Shown here piece by piece: positions 12,242 through 28,374 of a DNA stretch of 64,000 nucleotides (position 1 is its first letter; each line of letters starts with the position of its first letter). Source of the DNA: Epiperipatus broadwayi (taxonomy: Eukaryota; Onychophora; Udeonychophora; Euonychophora; Peripatidae); NCBI GenBank assembly GCA_028023455.1, contig JAQFVV010000206.1:1285361-1349360 (forward strand), written 5' to 3'. Position numbers and translations under genes: made by a program. The notes below the pieces were generated by a model. It was not told the origin of the DNA and did no database searches. It worked only from the letters and a program-made list of their open reading frames with translations.

Positions 12242-15200
12242 GGCTGCAGAAAGGAGTTCACTATTAACTGAAAGGAGACCCTTTGATTCCTCTTGGAGGC
12301 CTTAAAGGAACTGAGCAGGGCAAATTCATAATGTCCACTCCATACATTCTTGTCGGTGCAGCTGTTATTACTATGTGATTATTCATATAGTATACAAACA
12401 TGGATGGGCTGCTCACCAACATACATTAACCAGCATGGTGAGTTTATTGGCTTTTTACTTCTGAGTTTAAGATCAAGAAACACCATGGTCTTTCTTCTCA
12501 GTTGCCTGATAAAGCAGAATGAATGTTTGTGTAAATGATATTTTCCCAATAGATATATACAATTATGACAGACAAAAATAAATCATGGCCCTTATTCCCA
12601 GGAGGCTGTAAAGTCACCAACCAAGACAGCAGTTGGTGGCTGAAGGTGGAGAGTGCTAAGAATCCCCTGATTAAGGACCCAGGCTATCATTTGATGACAA
12701 ATTTTTATTTAGGTACTTACAACTGCAGATGACTTTCAAGTGAAGGAAGATTGCAAGAATTAGAAGAAGAACTGTCTTATATTAAATGAGACATTATTGG
12801 ACTTTGTGAAGTTAGAAGAAAAGGGTGAAGAGACAATTGATTTAAAAAGTGGACATGTACTCTATTTTAAGGCACAAATATTGGAAATACAAGTGGAGTA
12901 GGATTCATTATAAATAAAAAGTGGAAGAACAACATTGTGGAAATTGATGGCGTATCAGACAGAGTGGCAAAATTAGTTATACAACTTAATAGCAGATACC
13001 AAATGCAGATAATTCAGGTTTATGCCCCAACAAGTTCTCATAGTGATGAAGTAGTAGAAGATTTTTATATGGATGTACAAAAGGCTTTCGATCAGAGTAA
13101 ACAACATTTTAAAATTGTTATGGGAGACTTTAATGCTAGAATTGGTAAACAAATGAAAGATGAAAAGGCTGTAGATAATTTTGGTTATGGTAATAGAAAT
13201 GAGAGAGGACATAGACTAGTGAACTTTGCTGAAAAAGAAAAACTTTATATTATGAATTCTTTTTTTGAGAAAAATGTTAAAAGAAAATGGACATGGAAGC
13301 ATCCCAATGAAGGTACAGCAGAATTGGATTATATTTTGACTAACAGAAAATATATATTTCAAGATTGTAATGTTCGTAATAAATTTAACACAGGAAGTGA
13401 TCATCGATTAGTAAGAAAAACAATTTTTACAGTTGATATTCCTAATCTTCAGAAACATTCTAATGAATTTAAATTAGAACTTACAAATCGGTTTCAAGTA
13501 TTAGTAAATTTTGAACATGATTCAGATTTGAATGAAATGAATATGAAAATAACTGATACACTTTTAAAAACTGCAACAAAGATAGCTGGTAGAAAAAAGC
13601 AGCAATTGACCAATAAAATTTCTACTGAGACTAGAGAATTTATGAAGAAAGGAAGGAATATGAAGATATACAAAAATGATGCATTAAAAAGGATTGAATA
13701 TCTCGAATTTTGTAAAATGGTATGGAAAAGAGTTGAAAATGATATAAGAAAGTATAACTGTGAACTAGCAAGGAAAGCTGTAGAAGAAAATAAAAGTCTC
13801 AAGAATGTAAAACAACATTTTGGTATTGGTAGGAAATTTATATCTGCAATAAGAAAAAAAGATGGAATTATTACTAAAAAGAGAGATGACATTATGAAAT
13901 GGGTAGAAGACTTTTATCAAGAATTATATAGTAATAAAGAACAAGTACCTCCTATTTCTATTACATCTTCTGAATTGCCCAGAATTTTAAATGAAGAAGT
14001 GAAACATGCAATTAAATGTATGAAGAAAGAAAAGGCTCCAGGTAATGATGGAATTATAATTGATATATTAAAAGAAGCAGGTGAAGAAATAGAATTTTTT
14101 TTAGCAAAGTTATATACCAAATGTCTAAATGATAAAGATGTACCAGATGATTGGAAGAATGCAGTAATAATATTAATATTTAAAAAAGGTGATAAAGAAG
14201 ATATTAGAAATTACAGACCTATCAGCCTTTTATCAGTTTTATACAAAATTTTTACCAAGATAATTACAACTCGTCTACAAAGAACATTGGATTTCCACCA
14301 ACCAAGAGAACAAGCTGGATTTAAAAGTGGTTTTAGTACAGTAGATCATATCCAGGTATTGAGAGAAGTTATAGAAAGGACAAATGAATATGAGTTGCCA
14401 TTATGTTTTGGATTTGTAGATTATGAAAAGGCATTTGATTCTATAAACATTTCTTCAGTGATTAAAGCATTGGATCATCAAGGTATAGATCCAGGATATT
14501 GTCATATTTTAAAGAATATTTATAAAAATGCAACAGCAACAATTAGATTACATAATGATACTGGGAAAGTCAACATTGAAAAAGGTGTAAGACAAGGTGA
14601 CTCCATATCTCCAAAACTTTTTACAGCAGTGTTGCAAGAAGTATTTTGAGGATTAAAATGGGAAACTAAAGGAGTGAAAGTAAATGGAGATTATTTAAGT
14701 CATTTAGATTTTGCAGATGATATAGTTGTTTTTGCAAATAATGCTTCAGAGCTGCAGGAAATGTTGCAGGAGTTATCAGATGAAAGTAGGAAAGTAGGAC
14801 TAAAGATAAATGTTAAAAAGACTAAAGTAATGTTTAATCGATTTGCTCAAAATATGAAAATAAAGATTGATTATGATGAATTAGAAGAAGTTAACAGTTA
14901 CAAATACCTTGGTCAGATTATTAATACAGATGGAAACATAATGGATGAAATTAATCATAGAATTAAACTTGGTTGGAGTGCTTTTGGTAGAAATAACTTG
15001 ATACTAAAAGGAAATATGCCTATGTGTTTGAAAAGGAAGGTTTTTAACAAATGTGTTTTACCAGTTCTTACTTATGGATCTGAGACTTGGACACTTAATA
15101 GAAGAGCAATATAGAGACTCCAGACCACTCAAAGAAGTATGGAGAGATGCATGTTGGGAGTAACAAGAAGAGATCAAAAACGCAATGTATGGGTAAGAGA

Positions 15201-15482
15201 ACAAACAGGTGTTACTGACCTCATTGAAAAAATTAAAAGATTGAAGTGGAGTTGGGCTGGACATATTGCTAGAAGAGATGACAATAGATGGACAATTGAA
15301 ATCTTAAACTGTATTCCAAGAGATTGTAAAAGACCCAGAAAGAGACCACATATGAGATGGATGGATGAAATAAGAAAGTATGCAGGAGTGATGTGGAGAA
15401 AAGAAGCTAAAGATCGGAGAAGATGGATTAAACTTGGAGAGGCCTTCATCCTGCAGTGGATTGATAATGGTTGATGATGATG
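12242..15482 (+). mobile_element. Full-length RTE-type LINE retrotransposon
   Basis: The element is bounded by the 11-bp direct repeat ATGTGTTTATA (12231-12241 and 15483-15493). It starts GGCTGCAG and ends in a GATGATGATG tail, as is usual for RTE elements. Its length of about 3.24 kb is the normal size of a complete RTE. A leader of about 470 bp precedes one open frame encoding an AP-type endonuclease followed by a reverse transcriptase. A truncated relative with the same C-terminus lies at 38.96 kb. The copy is dead, but its lesions are few. Confidence 0.88.
12712..15474 (+). pseudogene. RTE ORF2: endonuclease-reverse transcriptase, damaged
   Basis: One frame runs through the whole region. 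The endonuclease domain covers about 12712-13440, with QVYAPTSS, GDFNARIG and the catalytic SDHR at about 13397. The reverse transcriptase follows: KAPGNDG (14034), NYRPISLLS (14209), VDYEKAFDS (motif A, 14416), GVRQGDSISP (motif B), FADD (catalytic, 14710), and YKYLGQIINTDG. A conserved C-terminal block follows (AGHIARRDDNRW, RWMDEIRKYAG). Lesions are in-frame stops at 12730, 12787, 14647 and 15112, an extra base near 12825 and a missing base near 12870. In the intact element the protein nicks the target and copies the element RNA onto it. This copy cannot be made as one protein. A start codon cannot be fixed, because the N-terminal part is broken. Confidence 0.9.
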
Positions 15483-15493
15483 ATGTGTTTATA

Positions 15494-18400
15494 ATAAGGA
15501 GCTTCAAACGATAGGGTACATTCAAGCCTGAATTCAAGAGTTTATAAGTCTTAGGGGATCTTATTAAATTTATATAATAATACAAACTGCCCCAAATAAT
15601 GTTTTATGTTTTATAACAAACATAAAATAAAAAATTTTATGCAATAATATAAATTTTTAAAAACCAAACTGTACATAAAATGTGAGTTAATTCTATATCA
15701 CATTCACTACTGGCTTACTAGAACAATGAGTATTTATGTAGTTGTTTTTTATCAAAGATAGCATTGATAGTAAGGGTGTTAAATAAGAACTATAATTACT
15801 ATTATTTCCCTTTAGTATTCTTCTGTTTAATTACATTGCCTTAGTTTTTAAATTACATTAATAGTTGTTATATTATCATATAAATTTATTTTTTTTGGTC
15901 TATGTTATATAATAAAATATTGCTTTGTATTATTTTTTAATGTGGAAGGACACACTCTGTTAATTTGTCATAAAGCCATTTATTTTTCTAGCTGTTAGAA
16001 ACCATATATAATGAAAAATTTAAATAATAGCAGCTTATAAATATAAAATTATTTCTGTTATGCATGTACATGACAATTACAAAAATTTGACAATATTATA
16101 TTTTTTTAAGGGAGACACATTAAATACTCATTTTTATTAATCTAAAGGGGGATCCTCTTTTTGGCAAAAAAATAAAAATTTGGGCCCTATTATTTGGAAT
16201 ATTTTTCACCATTTCATCTAAATAATCTTAGATTTATGATAATTATTTAAAATGTTAAGTTTTTTAATTAATTATGTTTAATTATTGATTTAGATTTTTT
16301 TGAGATGGCATTGCCTCTAAAATTGAAGCAGTGTAAAATTTATATAATTATTGTGTACATGTACAACAAAAATAATTTTATTCTCATAAGTTATTATTGT
16401 CTGAATTTGTTCTTAATTAAGATATTTAAAAATTATCAAAAGAATATTTCTGTTGTTAATTAATAGGTTAGGTCATTAAGACTTGTGAGATTTTCAACAT
16501 TGTCTGACTGGAATATCCATCATATGATATGAGATTTTAGTTATTTAATGTCACATGTTTTTACATTATATATAGATATTTTATTATATAACTTTTAAAT
16601 AAAAAAATTTAGAATAAATATGGTAAAGAAGTGGAAATCCCTGGGCTAGCATCTTATTGCTCTTCTACTTACATTTGGACATAGAACTTAATACATATAC
16701 ATTAATATATTTTTAGTTCACAATTTTTTAATTTGGTTAGAATGATTTATTTGTGCTTGTTATTGACTTACTATATTTATAGTTTCTATTATTTTACTAC
16801 CTTCAAATGTGTAGTTTGATAACATATTTTGGTTATTAAATTTTTTTTCTGTTCATATCTTTTGTAGTTCTTAGAATTCTTTACTAATTTTTTATTTACT
16901 TTGTGAGTTCTGGTTGGGAGTAATTTTTCTTTTGATATCACTTTATTCATTTTTTTTTTTTAAAAAGTATGATATGTGAAGGTCTCTATAGAAAATATTA
17001 CTTATAGGAAAAAAGAAATGAAGTTGAATTACTTTGTGTGTATGTGTTTAATTTAAAAAAAAAAAAAACAGATATATTAATCTTAAACTAGTCTTTAAAG
17101 TTTATATCTGGACTAGACATAATCTCTAATTTAATAAATGATTAGTAATAATCTCTATTGTAATTATTTAAAATGGACGTGTCAAAGTTGTGAGTGGTGT
17201 AAGTTTAGCACTTGTAAATCAAGATATAACAATTTAATTTATTCACTAAAAAAGCACTGTACAGTAATTAATTTATAAATTATATTCTTATAACTTCATT
17301 TATAACAAACATGCCTTTATATATTTATATAAGAACAAAAACGAAAAGTTGGAAAATAATATAATATAAAACTTTAAATATATAAATAAATCATGGATGT
17401 GCAATGAGTATATCTTCTAAGGAATAAATATTTGCATAAAGAATTAAATGTGTTCTATTTCTAACAAATGGATTTTTTTCTATCCGTAATTTATTGCCAT
17501 GTTGTCAATCATTTTTGGTAAAATTAAATCTTTTCATAAAATAATAAAGATTTCAAGTTAAGTTCCAATATTGGCAGCCAGTTATGACTTTTAATGTTTC
17601 TCAAAATGGCAAAAAGAAATTAATAACTTCACTTTTCTATTGACTTTGTTCTGATATTAAAATGTCACAACTTGTGTCACTGTGTTTTTGATTAATTATA
17701 AAATGAACAATGTACATCGATTAAATATATTAAACTAACTTCATGAAGGAAAAAAAATAAAAGTATAAGTCAATTTTTTATCAATACTATCTATCTGTTT
17801 ATCAAAAACTTCACTCTCATATCAAGAGCTTAAACAATCCAATTTAAAGTCCATTCTAAAAATTGTAATTTGCAGTCATCAGTTATAAAAATTTTAAAAA
17901 GAATTTCAAGTGTTTTGCTAATTAATTACAATTTATTATACAGACCTGCAGATTACAGAATTTGGATGAAACAAAAAACTGTTTGTGTTCTCTATGATAT
18001 AAAATTAGATAGTATCTGAATGGTACAAAAGAATATATAATTCATTCTGTTAATTTTATTTTAGAGCCATTTATTTTAAGCTTAGTAATCATTGCTTTCT
18101 AGATGAATGTGCTGCATCCAGATCTCTATTCTAGTGTCTGGATACCAATGTTCTTCAGTAAGGTGCATCATATTTTGTACCTACATATCTACCCCTATCA
18201 TCTAAAATACATTCATTACTCAAGATTACAATAGATAGTTCTGAAGTAAATATAATAAATGTTATTTATAATGTAGATGTTGAAAGTAACCAGAGAAACT
18301 ACATGATGTACTATTTGACACATATTTGAACAGTGTTTAGATTCTTAAATTATTTTTCAGTGACTAATGACTTAATGATAGTGGAAAATCCTGACTTAAT

Positions 18401-19872
18401 TGTTCAATAATCTTTAAATAAGTGATTAGCAATATCGTGAGAGATGCATAATATTATCCTCATGTTTTTAAATGCATATTTGATTAGGTATGATGTAAAT
18501 AATTTATATAATGATAAAATATGTATCACGGTATAAATTTAATATTCTAAAACATTCACATAATCTGAATTTAATAATAATTCATTCATAACAATGATTG
18601 CACCAAAATAAAACCATAATATACTTTTTAACTCATTATTTTTTAGCTAAATTATTCAAAGCAGAGTAAGCATTAAAATAAAAGAACAATAACTGTACTG
18701 AAAGCAATTATGATTTTGTAGTTAACTTTTTAAAAAAATTATCATTAAATTATAAAATTATATCCTATATAAATTACATCTAAACTCCAGAAATATAAAG
18801 TATACATATTATTTAAATATAATATCCAGGACTAAATAAATATTAAATTCTAACATGATAACAAAATAAGGGCATTAAGATTGCTTTTGATAAAACTACT
18901 TTACTTGGACTTTTTTCCCTAAAATCCTAAGCTAAATGCTCAATTTAAAAAGCAGAAACAAAATATCTACAAATCAATAGGAATAACTCATGATTTTAAT
19001 TTAAAGATATATATATATATATATATATATAAACAAAATCTTAAGATAACTCCATTCCAAAATGATAATGTAGATAGTCATAATAAGAACAGCCATTAAA
19101 ATTAGAAATGATAAACACTATTAAAAAATAAATTATCATACTTTTGTAGCTAAAGTTCTGATATTATAAATAATTTATATACTACCACACACTTTCCAGA
19201 GAAAACTGCTCAACTTTTACTCTGAAAATATCTCAACTAAAGTTGCTTTTCTAAATCAAAAGCTTCTACAATTATTTTAAATGACCTTTCACTTTTCAGA
19301 ATCTTGAATATACCTTTGGTCAGTATGATAATTTATTTGACCATCACCACAAAAAAAAAACTAAAATAATCAAGCTATCTTTTAAGAACTTTGCTAACTT
19401 TAATACATTCTTAATAAGAGTATGCATTTCTTTGCCTCCTGATACATCCACAATTAAAATCCAGGATTAGGTTAATACTATTGCCTCTCTAGGCCTATTT
19501 GCATAATGCATGTTGGAGAAGTAAATATTTGTATTTTTATTATGCAATATAAATATCTATCCTATTGCTTGAGATGCTTATTTCACATGGTATCTTTTGA
19601 TTGTCAAATTTTGCAGCAAAATAAATTGTTCACTTAGCAGAAATAAATAATTTACAAAGAAGAGTAACTATTAATATCCTTAATAATGTATCTAATGTAT
19701 GATACTTTTTATTGTACTAAAAAATACTGGGCAACAGTTTTATTATTTACTATGTAATGAAATGATAGTTTTTGAAAAGTACAGTTGCAAGTAGAAACTT
19801 TCCATTCTAACATTGCTGTTAAATGTATTATAACATGCATATATTGCAATTGTATTTATATATTGAACTATT
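15494..19872. other. AT-rich intergenic DNA, no gene seen
   Basis: No gene recognised. An (AT)n tract lies at about 19007-19031. The rest is homopolymer-rich sequence without a clear repeat boundary. Confidence 0.6.
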
Positions 19873-20100
19873 TGCATCTAATATTAAGTGTTGAATGTCT
19901 TTATAAAAATTTAACTTTATTTAAATGTTCCACAGTAATGTAATTGGAATATTTAAATAAAATTAAATTTTTCTAAGGACATTTAATATTTAATATTAGA
20001 TGATGTAAATAGTCCAATTTATAACTACAACTATCATCATCTAATATAATTATTGAATGTCTTTAGAAAAATTTAACTTTATTTAAATATTCCAAATACA
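19873..20100. repeat. Inverted plus direct repeat cluster
   Basis: The sequence ATCTAATATTAAGTGTTGAA, then TGTCTTTATAAAAATTTAAC is followed by its reverse complement (about 19945-20005). A third, direct copy follows at about 20035-20095. It makes a hairpin with arms of about 65 bp plus an extra repeat. No coding content. Confidence 0.6.
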
Positions 20101-20423
20101 TTCAACTGTTAGTAATATTGAAAGAGTTATGCATATGTATTAGAAATAGAATTGGGAGAGAAAAAAACAGATCTAGAGAAACATCATATTTTATAGAAAA
20201 AAATAAGTATTGCGTAAAGATATTATTTCGTTCCATTAAAATAGATAATAAAAAAATAATAAATGTACATTTTATAAATATGAATCTTAAATCCTAATGA
20301 TACTTTTTAAGAGTGAGTCATAACATATTCAATCAAAGGTCTTCAAAACAACCATTGAATATCTTCAGAAATATTATCAAATTCACCACTTCCTTTATTT
20401 TGCTGTAATATTTTATATAAATG

Positions 20424-20657
20424 CAATTCATCCACTCTACTTTGAACACTTTTTTAAAAAAAACTTTTATTGTACATATATGAGTACTTAATCTTACATT
20501 TTGACTGTCCTGCAGTCTTTACTTTTAAAACATTAAAGTAACAGTGGCTCTAAAGAAGACTGCAGGACAGTTGAAATGTAAGAATGTGTATGCATATATG
20601 TATAATAAAATATTTTGCTAAAAAGTGTTCAAAGTAGAGTGGAAGAATTGCATTGAA
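20424..20657. repeat. Foldback element, about 230 bp
   Basis: The left arm carries CCACTCTACTTTGAACACTT and the right arm AAGTGTTCAAAGTAGAGTGG, a perfect 20-bp complement. The arms continue inward to GACTGTCCTGCAGTCTT and AAGACTGCAGGACAGTT. The loop is at about 20525-20545. There are no hammerhead boxes and no coding content. Confidence 0.75.
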
Positions 20658-23146
20658 TATCTCCAAATTATTTCAGTTTCTGAGTTTTATATGTAAAAAA
20701 TATATATCAGATGTTAATCAATAAAGATAATGTTTAAAAAACTTTCCTTTTTTAAAAAAAAGTAGCTAAAGTGTGTGGTTGGTATTTTTCTCACAATTTT
20801 AAAAAAAAGATATATTAATTTTATAGGACAATTTTCTAGAAGCAAAGAAAATAATTAATATAAAAGCAAGATTTAAAATATGGCAGCATTACAATAATAA
20901 TTTCTAAGGCATAAGTTTAAAAAATAAATGTAGGATACCAACTGAACTGAATGTTATTCTAAAGTCAAGCTTAACATAAAAAAATATTTTAAATAGAAGA
21001 TTAAGCATGACATTAAAAATGTAAGAGAAAAAGACAAAAAAGGGACAGGATTCTGCCAAAAAAAAATATATTTGTGAATGATGTTGCAGAAGTAATATTA
21101 TTGTTGACCAGAGAAAAGGGAAATAACTAGTCTAAAAAATTTCAATTTACATTTTTAACTCTTTTTGAAATGAAAACTTCAACATTGCAAAAACATTAAA
21201 AATGCTTTACTCATTTGACTTAAATTCATTCTCGTGCACTGACTTTTAGTATCTTTTTACCAATTTTGCATTCATTTGACAACAAAAACTGGAACTACAA
21301 TAATATTGATTTATTAATTTAAAAAATTTGCAAGATATCAGTATTAAGCAAAACACAACAAAGATGACAATGCTTCTAATTGTTGGGGCTTTTTTTGTTC
21401 TCAGTCACAAGAGAACTTGTGAGAGTTTTTGAAAACACTCATTCTTTTGTTTAAATTTCAAAAATGAAAATATATATTTTCCATAGTTTATTTATATATA
21501 TTTATGATTATTTTTGCAAAATATTTATTTTTGACAAGATTATTTATGATTGAATTTAGACTTTATTTAAAAGTATTTGCTTATAGAAAAAAAGTCAAGA
21601 AAATAAATAATAACATAAAGCAGGACATTGTGATTGGCTGAAAAAATATCCTTTATAATCATCATAGTATTTACTTTTTTGTCAATTTAATTATAAGAGA
21701 AATTTTAAATTTAAAACAAACCTCATTGCTTATGTAATATTTAACAGTAATTCATTTGAGTTTTTAAAACGAAATTAAAATAGTTTTTATTTTATTCATT
21801 AAACATTCTTATTGACAAACATGATAATAAATACAATAATGAAAAGTTAATTGTTCTGATTATATATTTCAGCTACCTTTTTATCTGTTTGCAAAGTAAA
21901 AATTTTATTTTTAAGTTTAACTTTTATTTGTAAATTTATATTTTTAAAAAATAATTTGAAAATTATAAAAATATAATAAATATTAATTTGTCAAAATAAA
22001 ATATAAAACTGTTTAAAGGATTTTATTAAGGAAAAGATTGATTTATTAAATGTATTTTTATTGAGTTTTTTGGTGGGGCCTAGTTAATATATGATTTGTG
22101 ATTATTGTGACAGTCATATTTAATTTTGGTATTTGATAAAAACTGAAGTTTTAATATATACCATTGTGGTATAGCTGGATTTAGGTTAAATGGTTAATCT
22201 GAGATAGAAAATTTTACTCTTAGTTAATGTAGTATCTATGATAATAATAGCACATTTCTTGGTATCATTAGATTTGAAGCAAAATTTATTTATATGAAGG
22301 GGGAAATGTAATATTTAATTTTATTTACTAGTACAGAGATAGTATTTAATTTAGACAGTAAGGATTTTTTATCCTAACTCATGTGCTGTACTGTTTTATA
22401 ATATATCAACAATGTCTTGTTGAGTATTGAAGAAACTCTTCATCTAGGACACACGATAAGAAACATCAAAGTAATACAAGTCAATTTTGGAAAATTAAAC
22501 AGGAAGCTTACATTAAGTAATGAAAGGAATGTCCACAGAGTCAGGAAAAAATATTATAATATTTATAGTTGAATATATCAAAAATATTAATAAAACTGAA
22601 AGTTATCGTAATAGATAAGCCATGAGAAAGAGAAATAGCTTTTAAGCCATGTTACAGCATGAGAAAGAGAAATAACTTTCTTCTCTCTTTTAGCCAGAAT
22701 TGTTATAACTAAAATAGCTCAGTCAGATAATGAGATCATTAAAACCACTAAGAAAAATAATTTGAAAAAATATTTGGAATAAATTTTTATTGAAAGAAAC
22801 AAAAAGTTGGACAGTAATGTATATTGAGAGAAAAAAATAGAATTATCAAGTAAAGATACAAATTTAAGAAATTATAAATTTTTATCCATAGTTTCAAGCA
22901 TAAAAACTATGCAGTAAAATAGTTTTGATTAAACCTATATACAAGTAAAGTTTGTGACAAGGAAAATAATGATAATTATATATAAAATGAGAAAGAAAAA
23001 AAATAAAACAAAATGTAGTTAACATGATGAATATAATTTTAAAAGAGAAAAAGATAAATTCATCATGCAATATTAAGACTTTATCAAAACAAAGTAATTG
23101 ATAAATTTGAATATAAAAAGATTTATCCAACTGTATCTATTCCTCA
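20658..23146. other. AT-rich intergenic DNA, no gene seen
   Basis: No gene recognised. Short open frames on either strand have no family motif. Confidence 0.6.
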
Positions 23147-23159
23147 TCACATGATCACT

Positions 23160-24440
23160 ATTCCTCCTAGAATTTTTGAAAATATAAAAATGCATAAGAA
23201 AAATCAACCACTTAGACATTTAATTGATTTTGGAGGCACGTATTTTTATAGAACAGCTAAATTCATAGCTGAATGATTAATTGAACAAGTGGTTTCAAAA
23301 AATTTGCTATAAAATCTTTATTTGAATGTGCACAAGTATTAAATTCTAAAATGTATAATCCTAACAATAAACTTATTTTATTAGATATAACAAAACTTTA
23401 TGCCTCGTTTTCATGAAAATTATCTCTTAATATTATTAATAACATTTTAATTAATTTAAATTTTAATAAATACAAAGTAAATTTTACTAGTGATGTTCTT
23501 AAATGGGTAGATAATGATATTACAGCTCTTTTCAATGGTGAATTTTCTACAATGAACATGGTTGGCCTAAGGGACTACCTTTAAAAGGAATTATTTGTAG
23601 TATAATTTTAAATAAATTTGAACTAAAAGTTATTCCAAAAAAGTTTGCTACCGCAACATCACCTTTATATACAAGATATGTAGTTAATGTTCTTATGTGT
23701 GCTGAAAAGAAAACAATTATTGATATTATATGAATTATCTCTTTTATCTTGTTTGGTTTGGACTATGAAAGGTGAAGATAAATTTGGTAATATAAAGTTT
23801 TTAGATATGTATATTCAATGTACAAATTCACAAATTAATTATATAATAGTTATAAAGCATATCAACATTCATAGTGTAGTGGATCCTCATTCTTTTACTC
23901 AAATTTCTCATAAATTAGCCAGATTTAATATTTTTTGTATAGAAATTTTAAATTATGTAAATTTGAAGCAGGTAGACTAAACAACATTGAAATTTATATG
24001 AAATATTTAATTAAATCAGGTTATAATTATAATTTATTAAGCAAAACTCTTAAGAAAAATTTTTTTTATTCATCTTTTATTACTAAAAACTTTAGTAATA
24101 ATAATGCATGGATCAGCCTTCCTTATATACCCAATATATCTAAAATGATAACAATTTGTTCAAACAATTATAATATTAGTTTTAAAAAATAAATGATCTC
24201 CAAACCAATTTTTACAAATAGTTTATAAAATTAAATGTAATGATCCAAAATGTAATGCAATTTATTATGAAGAATCTCATGCAACTTGTGCTACAAGATT
24301 AGCATAACATAAATATTTATATAGATGTGCTAAAAGACACTCTAATATTAATTCTATATTTTTGAAATATGAAATTAAATCTAGATATAATTTTAATCCT
24401 ATTAATATTAATGTTGGTGTACTAAATATATGAGTGAAAA
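23160..24440 (+). pseudogene. Penelope-like element: RT plus GIY-YIG, decayed
   Basis: Reverse-transcriptase landmarks appear in the order expected for Penelope-like elements, with frame changes and stops between them. KMHKKNQPLRHLIDFGGTY lies near 23196, LLDITKLYASF (motif A) near 23380, ALFNGEFST near 23530, and GLPLKGIICSIILNKFE (motif B) near 23570. YTRYVVN, in place of the catalytic YVDD type, lies near 23671, and NIKFLDMYI near 23790. A GIY-YIG-like endonuclease follows at about 24216-24430 (VYKIKCNDPKCNAIYYEE, then HKYLYRCAKRHS). Penelope-like elements copy RNA onto chromosome ends or nicks. Here the catalytic aspartates are lost and the copy is dead. Confidence 0.78.
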
Positions 24441-24666
24441 AGAAAATATAAAGAGGCATGGTTTATAGCAAATAATATCAATGCAATAAACAAGAAAGCC
24501 CCCTGAATTGCATTATCATGTAAATAGCATATTTAATTTTAATGTATATATATATATTTATTTCTATATATATATGTTGTCATAGTTCTATGATTAAGAC
24601 TGGCCTGGTCAAAAGCAATGATTAGATATTATTTTTATTAAAATTTTAAACTTTCTTGAATAGTTG

Positions 24667-25262
<596 letters not shown>

Positions 25263-25375
25263 GGGTCCCATTTTATTTATAATTTATATAAATGATTTAT
25301 TTTCTTTACCTTTAGAATCTAAGATTTATGGTTTTGCAGATGATATTGCTTTATCTTATGCTGCAGTTTCATATA
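25263..25375 (+). pseudogene. Jockey-like LINE RT fragment, copy 1
   Basis: It encodes GPILFIIYINDLFSLP and then KIYGFADDIALSYAA, i.e. the reverse-transcriptase stretch that contains the catalytic FADD. The 113 bp appear identical to 26731-26843. The copy breaks off at CATATAA, after which unrelated GC-richer sequence starts. Confidence 0.85.
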
Positions 25376-26437
25376 AAGTCACGCCTCGAAAGTTTAGGCA
25401 AATGTGACATTTATTCTTGTATAACGAAACCAAAGCGTTTCCAAAGGGCTCATAAGCCAATCTTCTGTTCTTAATAAAAAGGCCTCTTCCATTGTAGCAA
25501 GCAGATCGGTTAGGGAACCGTTTACTAGGTAATAAACCCCATTAAGAATGCATTCGAGCCGCACTTATCTGATAGTATAGTTTCTAATGCACTAGAATCT
25601 GACGTTCCCCTGCCACCACATCTCAGTTCAGTTTCCCTAGAAAGTGACTTCGGCTTTGATCCGACCTAGAATCTGAGTTAATGCGTTTATCTGTATAACA
25701 ATATTATATCACGCAAATATCTATAATATGATTTTGAATATATTTATAATATAATCTTAAACTTAGTCATTATAATATTTTAAACTTAGCAACAATGATA
25801 TAATCTTCAACGTATTAGTAATATCTAGCATTTATCCATCAACTCGATTACTCTAGCTAACTATAACCGATTTCAAACATATAAAACATGGCATGAATTA
25901 CAACATGAAAGGTGACATAAGCTTACTAAGAGTCTATTGCTTTGTAATATCATTTTATACCCTGAGAAAACATACTCAATGCTTTGTAATAATATTGTTT
26001 TATAACTCTGAGCATGCATTCATTGCTTTGTATTATTATTTATAACCCTGAGAATCCACTCACCTGCGTGTGAGTAGCTGTACACAACCTACTATGCTTG
26101 AGTATTTATTGTTATATTAAATTTATGAAATATAAATTTGTCTCCGTCTCATTACTTGCTCATTATCTTATGAATCACTAGTTAAGGTATATAATAGAAT
26201 ATGTAATAAGGGGGGAATGTCTCATGTTTTACTGCTTTGCTATTGCTGGAACGTGATCAAAGAGGTATCGAGTGTAACCTCAGGCATGTCATTCGCGATG
26301 GGTTGACTTGGAAGCACGAGTGAGAGAGTTAAGGTATGATCAGACGTAGGGTATTACTATCCCGACTTGGTCAGCTTTTGGTTCTCTGGCTTGGACTCTC
26401 AGTCTGTTGAGCAAATGTACAAACCTGAATTGAATTG
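25376..26437 (+). mobile_element. GC-richer island, probable LTR-retrotransposon remnant
   Basis: The composition differs sharply from the flanks. Near 26206 a purine run (AAGGGGGGAA) is followed by TGTCTCATG, the layout of a polypurine tract and LTR start. Upstream are an AATAAA-type signal (25472) and a block near 26130 (TTTGTCTCCGTCTCATTAC) that resembles an LTR end. No gag or pol frame is readable and no clear target duplication was found, so family and boundaries are inferred. The last bases (GAATTGAATTGAATT) match the LINE tail seen at 29940 rather than an LTR. Confidence 0.4.
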
Positions 26438-28260
<1,823 letters not shown>

Positions 28261-28320
28261 GAGCAATCAATGGATGCCAGAAGGCTTGTGCATAAAAATC
28301 CCTATCTAATGCCTACTCAT

Positions 28321-28374
28321 CCAATATCCCCAGACTAGTTTCTGGCTTGTGGCCTTTGTCAGTGAGGAGCTTTG
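28321..28374 (-). ncRNA. Hammerhead ribozyme, family A unit 1, core mutated
   Basis: Minus strand. It has the same helices as units 2 and 3, but the first core box is CTGACAA in place of CTGATGA (G8 to A). The second box GAAA and the GUC cleavage triplet are intact. It is predicted inactive. Confidence 0.65.

Noticed and set aside
12350-12538. 62-residue open frame upstream of the RTE endonuclease
   Set aside because: It lies in the RTE 5' leader, out of step with any known ORF1, and shows no motif.
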